This document shows positions 8,201 through 13,631 of a stretch of 15,031 bases of DNA, in pieces. Under the pieces are notes generated by a model. It was not told the DNA's origin. It saw nothing but the letters and a program-made list of their open reading frames with translations, and searched no databases. Source of the DNA: Polyangia bacterium. GTDB lineage: Bacteria > Myxococcota_A > Polyangia > Polyangiales > Polyangiaceae. Each line of letters starts with the position of its first letter. Position 1 is the first letter of the stretch. The stretch covers positions 1-15,031 of the forward strand of contig JAUILJ010000079.1 of assembly GCA_030433055.1 (NCBI GenBank), written 5' to 3'. A program made the translations under genes and the position numbers.

Positions 8201-8318
8201 GGCCCCGAAGATTGGACGCAATGACCCCTGCCCGTGCGGCTCGGGCAAGAAGTTCAAGAAGTGCCACGGCGCCGCTCTGGAGGACGATGACGAGGATGAC
8301 GACGCCAACGCCGCCTGA
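5241..8318 (+). CDS. secA: Preprotein translocase ATPase SecA
   Basis: 1025 residues. SecA is the ATP-driven motor that pushes unfolded precursors through SecYEG. The helicase motifs are all present: M-K-T-G-E-G-K-T (Walker A, 102-109), D-E-V-D (Walker B, 209-212), A-G-M-T-G-T-A (371-377), S-T-N-M-A-G-R-G-T-D (486-495) and Q-L-R-G-R-A-G-R-Q-G-D (564-574). The tail holds a SEC-C zinc site, C-P-C-G-S-G-K-K-F-K-K-C-H at 997-1009, which in E. coli contacts SecB and lipids. The length exceeds the roughly 900 residues of E. coli SecA, with extra charged sequence in the C-terminal half. After the zinc site comes an unusual acidic tail (E-D-D-D-E-D-D-D-A-N-A-A). The ATG at 5241 begins M-L-T-W-V-A-K-K-L-F-G, typical of SecA, and follows a weak AGAGAG; the frame continues upstream to 5190 without homology. 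It heads a plus-strand gene cluster. Confidence 0.98.
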   Translation: MLTWVAKKLFGTANDRAIKKSRPKVDLINALEPKLKKLTDAELKAKTAEFKEQLDNGASLDDLLVEAFAVCREGGRRVLNMRHYDVQLMGGMVLHNGSIAEMKTGEGKTLVATLPIYLNALEGKGVHLITVNDYLATRDAEWMGRLYNFLGLSIGTIVNNQSDREKRESYKRDICYGQNNEFGFDYLRDNMKFSALDYAQRKLNFAIVDEVDSILIDEARTPLIISGAQESASDKYRHLNEMMPGLRLDEHYMVDEKGWSVTLTDEGVELAQQLIGIDNLYDPKNLETLHILNQLLRAHTLYKRDQHYMVSRDGKVLIIDEFTGRVLAGRRWSDGLHQAVEAKENVPIQEESRTMATITFQNLFRLYNKLAGMTGTAQTEAAEFHSTYELDAVAIPTNKPVIRQDDEDVVYKTEREKFTAVINEIMEYSEAGRPVLVGTTSVEKSAAISRILKKKKIQHSVLNAKQHENEAYIVAQAGRKGAITVSTNMAGRGTDILLGGNAEMIARMDFKQENRLPEAEPEEFAALVKKYEKSCKIEHDEVIEAGGLHIIGTERHESRRIDNQLRGRAGRQGDPGSSRFYLSLEDDLMRIFAGDRVKTLMDRMGMPDDEPIEHPWVTKSVENAQRKVEERNFDIRKNLLEYDDVMNAQRKTVYSLRQSLLVGRYEPEEIDETGKSTGKARKIATDESIKEKVSPVVAQLVNMFAEEPLQTLDKNDVPRPPNRKELKKLKKLVEVESLQHEVYQMWGVKLELEGSAARKRTPLQTYDELLELVSAGLSEQRERFLDLIDRVVSAIIEESCPPNRQPEDWDWKSVHQGFREHFKEELEKDVDDLGELEALVCTIYDRAEALYLQREDEIGVENMLRLLRHVYLEEIDRAWVDHLSNMEHLRDGIGLRGYGQRDPKDEYKKEGYNLFVNMMARVSSNVIARVFDAHIQRREQLEAMEAEAEARHQAELEAAVAKHLGEPAAEGSQEPVQQAPTPPAQASAPKIGRNDPCPCGSGKKFKKCHGAALEDDDEDDDANAA

Positions 8319-9495
8319 TTCTCGCCACCCGCGCCGTGCTCTCACGGTGCTGCTGCCTGCCGCCGCGCTGATGCTCGCGGCGGCGTGTGGCTCCCCCCCC
8401 AACGCCAAGACCAGCAACGCCGCGCCAGGTTCTTCGGCTTCCGCAGGCGTCGCCGTGAAGCCGACTCCAGTGGGGCTCGAGCCCGACCTCGCGCTCTCAC
8501 CGGCGGCTGGTATCGAAGACGAGCGAAACACGATCAATGTGTTCCGCAAGACCGCGCCTTCGACCGTGTTCGTGACCCAGAGCCGCACCGTGGTGGATCC
8601 CGCGTCCATGCGCACGACGGAAGTGCCAACGGGCTCCGGAACGGGCTTCGTCTGGGACAAGAAGGGGCACATCGTCACGAACTTCCACGTGATCCGCGGC
8701 GCGCGCTTGCTCAGCGTCCGGCTCTTCGATCAGAGCAGCTACGACGCGGTCGTCGTCGGTGTGGAGCCCCCCAAGGACATCGCGGTCCTGCGCATCAACG
8801 CCCCCGAGAAGAGCCTGATCCCCCTCGGGCTACCGCCCGAGAAGTACGATCTCGCCGTTGGTCAAAAGACCATCGCCATCGGTAACCCGTTCGGGCTCGA
8901 TCACACGCTGACGACTGGCGTGATCTCGGCCCTGGGCCGCGACGTCGGCGGCGCGGGAGGCGTCACGATCAAGGACATGATCCAGACCGACGCAGCGATC
9001 AACCCGGGCAACTCCGGTGGTCCCTTGCTCAATTCCTCGGGGCAACTCATCGGGATGAACACGATGATCTACTCGCGGACTGGAGCCAGCGCGGGGATCG
9101 GGTTCGCGGTGCCGGTGGACACCATTCGCCGCGTCGTTCCTCAGCTCGTTCAGTTCGGCAAGGTCGAGCAGGTCGGTATCGGCATCGAGATCGACCCACT
9201 CGGTCGCATCGAGCGGCGCTTCGGGATCCGCGGCGTGCTGGTGCTCAAGGCGACTCCGGGTGGACCTGCAGCCAGCGCTGGAGTCCAGGGCGTGTCCCAA
9301 GCTCAAAACACGTTCCAGCTGGGAGACGTGATCGTCGGCATCGGCGACAAGCCGGTCGAGAGCTATGACGATCTCTACAACGCCCTCGACGGCCGCAAGC
9401 CTGGGGAGCGAGTGAAGGTGAAGCTGGTCCGCGGACTCGGGCGGCCGGATCCTCAAGAGGTCACCGCCATGATCGAGCTGGTCGTGGTCAACTAG
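8296..9495 (+). CDS. HtrA/DegP-family serine protease, probable lipoprotein
   Basis: 399 residues from the ATG at 8296. The hydrophobic N-terminus ends in L-A-A-A-C-G (Cys31), consistent with a lipid-anchored envelope protein. A trypsin-like S1C domain follows with the triad His131 (T-N-F-H-V-I), Asp161 (P-K-D-I-A-V-L-R-I) and Ser240 (N-P-G-N-S-G-G-P-L-L). One PDZ domain lies at about 300-385 (Q-L-G-D-V-I-V-G-I-G). The single PDZ and membrane anchor resemble DegS more than two-PDZ DegP. It would degrade or sense misfolded exported proteins. The start lies inside the end of secA (23-bp overlap); an alternative ATG at 8287 adds three residues. GGAGG at 8279-8283 is 12 bases before 8296 but only 3 before 8287, so the exact start is uncertain. 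A run of eight C follows the lipobox codon. Confidence 0.93.
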   Translation: MTTPTPPDSRHPRRALTVLLPAAALMLAAACGSPPNAKTSNAAPGSSASAGVAVKPTPVGLEPDLALSPAAGIEDERNTINVFRKTAPSTVFVTQSRTVVDPASMRTTEVPTGSGTGFVWDKKGHIVTNFHVIRGARLLSVRLFDQSSYDAVVVGVEPPKDIAVLRINAPEKSLIPLGLPPEKYDLAVGQKTIAIGNPFGLDHTLTTGVISALGRDVGGAGGVTIKDMIQTDAAINPGNSGGPLLNSSGQLIGMNTMIYSRTGASAGIGFAVPVDTIRRVVPQLVQFGKVEQVGIGIEIDPLGRIERRFGIRGVLVLKATPGGPAASAGVQGVSQAQNTFQLGDVIVGIGDKPVESYDDLYNALDGRKPGERVKVKLVRGLGRPDPQEVTAMIELVVVN

Positions 9496-9543
9496 GCATC
9501 GAATCCCCACGGAATCAACAGAGCCACTCGCAGCAGGATCCTC

Positions 9544-10035
9544 GTGCAGCCGTATCAACCGCCGAAGGATGACGCCCAGGGTCTCGACGTACCCGCCGGC
9601 GCTGATGACATCGAGCTGGCGCGCCCGAAGCCTGTGGTGAACGCTGCGGCGCTCGCGCTGTGCGGGTCCGGCGTACTCTCTGTCCTGCTCGTCCTCCAGA
9701 TGCTGGTCAACTTCCGCGTCAGGGGAGTACCGGGGGCGGTCCTGTACAGCTTGCTAATGCTTGGCGTGGCCAACGTGGGGATCGGGCTGCAGCTGCGCCG
9801 ACTGGTGCGCTGGAGTGCCACAGCGGCGATCGCGGTGTCCACGCTGACGGCCCTGGTGTCCATCGCCTGGGGTATCACCTCGATGATGGGCCTGGTGTTC
9901 AGCCTCCTTGCGCCCTTGAGCAGCCTGGCGTGTGGCGCAGCTTGCTTGCTCAGCTTTCTCGCACGGAAAGATGCACTGATCGGCGCGAGCGCCCGAGAGC
10001 GCCTGAAGAGCGGAGGCTTCGACCTTGGCACCTGA
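9544..10035 (+). CDS. Four-helix membrane protein, function unknown
   Basis: 163 residues from a GTG with AGGA five bases upstream (AGGATCCTC then GTG). The first 30 residues are polar and Pro/Asp-rich. Four hydrophobic segments follow at about 33-56, 63-83, 91-110 and 112-140, with Arg-rich loops R-V-R and L-R-R-L-V-R between them, then a basic tail. No enzyme motif or named family is recognised; small inner-membrane proteins of this shape are common in myxobacteria. It starts 48 bp after the protease stop and its last 11 bases are shared with the patatin gene, so the two are probably co-expressed. Confidence 0.75.
   Translation: MQPYQPPKDDAQGLDVPAGADDIELARPKPVVNAAALALCGSGVLSVLLVLQMLVNFRVRGVPGAVLYSLLMLGVANVGIGLQLRRLVRWSATAAIAVSTLTALVSIAWGITSMMGLVFSLLAPLSSLACGAACLLSFLARKDALIGASARERLKSGGFDLGT
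10012..10016 (+). promoter_or_regulatory. Shine-Dalgarno for the TTG-start patatin gene
   Basis: GGAGG lies eight bases before the TTG at 10025, within the last codons of the membrane protein gene. It supports a TTG start overlapping the upstream gene by 11 bases and translational coupling. Confidence 0.6.
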
Positions 10036-10792
10036 GCCTCTCGGAGACTGGCTGCGTCGTGAGCCATTCGCCCTCACCATGTCGTCAGGGTTCTTTGGCT
10101 TCTTCGCTCACGCCGGAGTGCTGCGGGCGCTGGAGCGGGCGGAGCTGCTGCCCAGCGCCGTCAGCGGATCCAGCGCAGGGGCGCTGGTCACCGGTTTGTG
10201 GGCCGCTGGCCTCGGCGCAGAGGCCATCGAGGATGAGCTGATGCGGCTCGAGCGCGAGCACTTCTGGGACCCAAGCGTTGGGCTTGGCCTCCTGCGAGGT
10301 GAGCGGTTCGCTGAGAAGCTCGCCGGTCTGTTGCCGGTCAGCCGCTTCGAAGAGTGCCGAGTACCCGCTGCGATCAGCGTGTTCGACGTCTTCTCGAGGG
10401 AGACCCGTGTGATGCGCGACGGGGAGCTGGCGCCGGCAATCCGTGCGTCGTGCACGCTCCCGTTCCTCTTTCAACCCATGTGGCACCAGGGCCGCCCGCT
10501 GCTCGACGGCGGGATCCTGGATCGCCCGGGCCTCGCAGGGATGGCTCACTCGCGTCTCCTCTACCATCACCTGGCATCGAAATCGCCCTGGCGACGAAGC
10601 GGGAGCGTCGCGCTTCAGGTACCAAGGCGCGAGGGACTGTGCGCTCTGGTCATCGAAGACCTGCAACGGGTGAACCCGTTCCGCCTGGAGCGGGGCCGAA
10701 AGGCGTTTCGCCAAGCTGAAGACGCGACGAGGCGCGCCCTCGAGCAGGTCGTCACGACCGGTGAAGTGCGCGTGAGCGCATCCACACGGTAA
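10025..10792 (+). CDS. Patatin-like phospholipase
   Basis: 255 residues from a TTG start. Patatins are lipid acyl hydrolases with a Ser-Asp dyad. The nucleophile elbow is G-S-S-A-G with Ser50, and the partner is Asp161 in L-L-D-G-G. The fold's start is recognisable as S-S-G-F-F-G-F-F-A-H-A-G-V-L (20-33), but the usual Gly-Gly-Gly oxyanion run is reduced to S-S-G. Other family marks are A-I-R-A-S-C-T-L-P-F-L-F-Q-P (138-151) and V-F-S-R-E-T-R. There is no signal peptide, so a cytoplasmic or peripheral membrane role is likely. It is the last gene of the secA cluster and converges on the next gene across 16 bp. Family assignment is firm; the substrate is unknown. Confidence 0.9.
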   Translation: MAPEPLGDWLRREPFALTMSSGFFGFFAHAGVLRALERAELLPSAVSGSSAGALVTGLWAAGLGAEAIEDELMRLEREHFWDPSVGLGLLRGERFAEKLAGLLPVSRFEECRVPAAISVFDVFSRETRVMRDGELAPAIRASCTLPFLFQPMWHQGRPLLDGGILDRPGLAGMAHSRLLYHHLASKSPWRRSGSVALQVPRREGLCALVIEDLQRVNPFRLERGRKAFRQAEDATRRALEQVVTTGEVRVSASTR

Positions 10793-10797
10793 TAAGG

Positions 10798-10810
10798 GAG
10801 CCTGCGGCTC
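10798..10810. terminator. Short hairpin between convergent genes (weak candidate)
   Basis: GAGCC-TGC-GGCTC forms a 5-bp stem with a 3-base loop in the 16-bp gap between the patatin stop and the stop of the leftward lipoprotein gene. Its placement suits a bidirectional terminator, but there is no T-run on either side, so the call is weak. Confidence 0.2.
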
Positions 10811-12500
10811 AAGGCGCGCGGTGCGTCGCGGTGAACGTCCCAGGCTCGCTCGATGCGAGCTTCGCCAGCACCTCGGGCTTGAGGCGTAGCCGAAAATACA
10901 GCGACCGCCGCGGCGCCTCCGCCATGATGCCTTCCCACGTTCGGCGCCTGGGCCGGCTCATCTGATCAGCCAAGCCGTACGGGAAGCCAGTCAGTGGATC
11001 GGTGCGCTCCAGCAAGATTGCATGCTGGTGCACACGACCATCTCCTTTGACACCTCGGATCGCGACGATGTCGCCGGGCGCGAAATCGTCTGCGTGCTGC
11101 TCGAGGTAGCGAAAGAAGTCCTGACGTCTCGCGAACGGGATGCGCTCCTCAGCCTTGAAGCGCACCCCGTCGAACAGCTCAGGGTGTTCGAAGCCGAAGT
11201 CCTCCAGAGCCAGCACGCCGCGTCGATTCTTGATGCCGTAGGCGTTGAAGTCCAGCCCACCCTCCCGGCGTTCCCGCGTGGAGTCTCGCGGCGCATACCA
11301 GGTGCCCGAGGCGCGCTCGAAGCTCTCGAGCACGAAATCGACGCACACCTGCGGTGGCGTGGGCGTACCGTCGGCAGCGAACACGCTGTAGCTCGTATCA
11401 TCCACACGGAAAAACGACTGACCGAAGCGATACGCCGAGTACCACACCGGGCGGAGCTGGCCGTCACGGTCCGGTCCCTCCTCGCCCCGGGGGCGATCGA
11501 AGCGCAGGCCATCGCGGAGCATCGCGTCCACCGAGCCTCGCAGGTGAGCCAGCGCCGTACGCTTCCAGGCGCTCTTGCGGCGCAGCTCGACGGCCCTCCC
11601 ACGCGCCTCGGGGTCGGCGTCAAGACAGCGCACACTCACGGCTCCAGCTGCGTCGTGGTCCAGCACCGCATCGAACCACTCGCCACCGACCCGGAGCTTG
11701 GCGACGCTGCCCCCGCTGGTAAGCCGATCGAGCTTCACGCGCTCAGCGCCGTACTCGTGCCCCAGACGGCGAAAGTCCAGCTGGAGCCAGTGCTTGGGCT
11801 CGCGTATGCCCACCCAGTCACCGAACAAGAGCTCAGCCCGCTGTCCAGCGAAAGGCCCGGCCCGGTACTCGTAGTGGCGTGTCCTCCCGCTACCCTTTGC
11901 GTCCAGCTCAAAGCGCTCTGCTCCACGGCGTAGCCACAAGTGTTCTTCATCGAACAGCGCCTCGAGCTTGAGTTCGAACGTGAGAGCCAGCGCCACCCGT
12001 GGATGCCCGCTGTAGACATAGCCTTCCCTCAGGAGCAACGCCCGCAGACCCGATTTTTCGCGCGGAAATGTACGAAGCAACGCCCCGATGCGCCTCCGAC
12101 TCCACACCTTGGGGTCGTCGGCATCTGCTTCGGTCGCCTGCTTGCCCAGCGCCCTCTGAAGCGTAGCGGGGAGTTCCGTCAACGGGGCCCGCTGCGGCTC
12201 TCGCAGCCACACCACCGGCTCGCCGCGGGCCCGGCCCAGAGTCTCGCTGCGGGTCGTCGCGTTCGCTGGTGCACCGGCGGCTTCAGGGAGCGCCAGCAAC
12301 TCTTGCTTTCGCGCCTGACAGGCGACGCGCTCAGCGTCGACGCTGGTCTGAGCGCTGGGCGCCGGAGCTGCCGTGGGCGGCGGAGCAGGCGACTCACGCC
12401 TGCTGCACGCAACGCCCGTGAGCAGCGCCGCGACCTGCAGCGCCCGCAACACGCGAGCCGGCGTACCTCGCCCCCGAACCCAGCTGATCACCCAGCGCAT
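10809..12500 (-). CDS. Lipoprotein with possible NlpC/P60-like C-terminal domain
   Basis: 563 residues. The N-terminus is basic, then hydrophobic, ending L-L-T-G-V-A-C with Cys32 as the likely lipidated residue, followed by a Pro/Ala linker to about residue 55. I do not recognise the central region (about 90-370), which is rich in Arg, Trp and Tyr. The C-terminal part has C-V-D-F-V-L-E (Cys386), then P-G-D-I-V-A-I (475-481), H-Q-H-A-I-L-L-E (His491, His493) and G-L-A-D-Q (509-513). A Cys followed by G-D-I-V and then a His before a strand is the order seen in NlpC/P60 and related papain-like amidases, so a cell-wall or peptide hydrolase is possible, but this is inference. The ATG at 12500 has only a close GAGAG before it. 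It lies 69 bp downstream of the LuxC-family gene on the same strand and may be co-transcribed with it. Confidence 0.8.
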   Translation of the reverse strand: MRWVISWVRGRGTPARVLRALQVAALLTGVACSRRESPAPPPTAAPAPSAQTSVDAERVACQARKQELLALPEAAGAPANATTRSETLGRARGEPVVWLREPQRAPLTELPATLQRALGKQATEADADDPKVWSRRRIGALLRTFPREKSGLRALLLREGYVYSGHPRVALALTFELKLEALFDEEHLWLRRGAERFELDAKGSGRTRHYEYRAGPFAGQRAELLFGDWVGIREPKHWLQLDFRRLGHEYGAERVKLDRLTSGGSVAKLRVGGEWFDAVLDHDAAGAVSVRCLDADPEARGRAVELRRKSAWKRTALAHLRGSVDAMLRDGLRFDRPRGEEGPDRDGQLRPVWYSAYRFGQSFFRVDDTSYSVFAADGTPTPPQVCVDFVLESFERASGTWYAPRDSTRERREGGLDFNAYGIKNRRGVLALEDFGFEHPELFDGVRFKAEERIPFARRQDFFRYLEQHADDFAPGDIVAIRGVKGDGRVHQHAILLERTDPLTGFPYGLADQMSRPRRRTWEGIMAEAPRRSLYFRLRLKPEVLAKLASSEPGTFTATHRAP

Positions 12501-12527
12501 TCTCTCACGACAACGCCGTAGCGCTAG

Positions 12528-12544
12528 CGGGCGTTCCCCGCCCG
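12528..12544 (-). terminator. GC hairpin downstream of the acyl-CoA reductase gene (weak candidate)
   Basis: A 6-bp stem, CGGGCG with CGCCCG, around a 5-base loop sits in the 69-bp gap after the reductase stop and before the lipoprotein start. A 10-bp palindrome CCCGGCCGGG adjoins it at 12541-12550. There is no T-run after it on the minus strand, so it may only slow RNA polymerase or be incidental. Confidence 0.2.
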
Positions 12545-12569
12545 GCCGGGACTACCGCAGCGAGGAAGA

Positions 12570-13631
12570 CTAGAGCGGCACGCCGTCACTCTCTGGACGC
12601 CGATCGACAGGGCCATCGAAGCGTGGACGCTGCATCTGACCGAACGCGCTGAGCCGCGCCCTGGGCAGCACCTCCACCAGACGCGCCTGGAGCTCGGGAG
12701 AGACATCCACGCCCAGCGCCGCCACGTCCTTGTCCAGACCAGCCAAGAGCTCGGGTGCGTTCTGCGTGTGCACGACGTGCATGTGACGTCCGACGGGCGC
12801 GAGCATCAGGCGCTCTCCCCGAGTGTCGAGCCCCACACAGCCCTTGCCCGCGAAGTGCAGTTCACCCGCGTAGGCCATGGTGTCCCGATAGAGCGTGACG
12901 TCCGCCGCCTCGGCGTCGCTCAACGCGCCGCGTGGGATGCGCGCCTCGAACGCTGATAGCTCCCGAGCCAGGCGGCGCGCGAGCTCACTAGCGAGCTCGA
13001 CGTCACCTTGCACCACCAACAGGCGGGGGCTCAAGCAGCCGCGCTGATCGAAGACGCCGACGTCACGCGCGAGCGCCTCTGCGGATGGTTGGGGGGAGAG
13101 ACGCGCCGCACCTGCCTCGTACACAGCGACCCCAAATCCGGATCCGTGCGGATGTAGTACGACGCCCGCCGCGAGCTCACCGCGGAGGCTCTTCAGCGTC
13201 TCATCGCTGCCGTACGCCCAGAGGTGATCTCCAGGCAGCGGCACGAGCTCGTCCACGACACGAAAGGCTCCCTTGGTCGCTTCTTCCAACAGCCGCACGA
13301 CCAAGGGCTCGCGCCGCGAGGACCGTACGAAGACCTTCGGAGACGCCGCCAGCCCCAGCGCCACGGCGCGCAGGCCAGCGACGAAAACGTTGGCGCTCAA
13401 GAGCACGTGAGCGCGATCTACCTGGGGTACGGACTGGCACAGCTCGAGCACTTCGGCGCTGCTAGCGTTGACCTCGAGGTTGTGTTCCAGCGCGTAGGCG
13501 ACCCCCTCGGGGCTCATGCCAGTAAGCGCGGGCAGCTCGCTCCTCAGGCGCTGCCCCAGCGGGTGCTGCGGATCCACGAGTTTCTTCGCGGCAATCAGCA
13601 GCTGACGTACGCGGGTCTCTGGGCGGCTCAA
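12570..13631 (-). CDS. Acyl-CoA reductase, LuxC family
   Basis: 353 residues from a TTG start. LuxC-type enzymes reduce an acyl group, handed over from LuxE or CoA, to a fatty aldehyde with NAD(P)H. Visible marks are L-L-S-A-N-V-F-V-A-G-L-R (77-88), K-V-F-V-R-S-S-R-R-E-P (99-109), W-A-Y-G-S-D-E-T-L (138-146), H-P-H-G-S-G-F-G-V-A (160-169) and V-F-D-Q-R-G-C-L-S-P with Cys199, the likely acyl-accepting cysteine. It is shorter than Vibrio LuxC (about 480). The TTG overlaps the upstream TGA by two bases (C-TTGA-G) and follows AAGGGGG at a 4-5-base spacing; a GTG at 13661 would give 10 more residues but lacks this signal. The tight coupling to the LuxE-like gene indicates one enzyme complex. No luciferase genes are present, so the aldehyde serves another purpose. 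Confidence 0.9.
   Translation of the reverse strand: MSRPETRVRQLLIAAKKLVDPQHPLGQRLRSELPALTGMSPEGVAYALEHNLEVNASSAEVLELCQSVPQVDRAHVLLSANVFVAGLRAVALGLAASPKVFVRSSRREPLVVRLLEEATKGAFRVVDELVPLPGDHLWAYGSDETLKSLRGELAAGVVLHPHGSGFGVAVYEAGAARLSPQPSAEALARDVGVFDQRGCLSPRLLVVQGDVELASELARRLARELSAFEARIPRGALSDAEAADVTLYRDTMAYAGELHFAGKGCVGLDTRGERLMLAPVGRHMHVVHTQNAPELLAGLDKDVAALGVDVSPELQARLVEVLPRARLSAFGQMQRPRFDGPVDRRPESDGVPL

Noticed and set aside
7569..8678. Minus-strand open frame (369 residues) opposite the secA end and protease start
   Set aside because: Antisense to two well-supported genes, no domain features, composition typical of a shadow frame.
8830..9558. Minus-strand open frame (242 residues) opposite the protease
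   Set aside because: Antisense to the catalytic and PDZ regions, with the His/Asp-rich composition of a shadow frame.
11022..11933. Plus-strand open frame (303 residues) opposite the lipoprotein gene
   Set aside because: Low-complexity His/Arg-rich translation without motifs; the minus-strand gene has a signal peptide, lipobox and coherent protein character.
12541..12550. Palindrome CCCGGCCGGG as a regulatory site
   Set aside because: Short GC-only palindromes are expected often in this base composition; it has no partner site and no position relative to a clear promoter.
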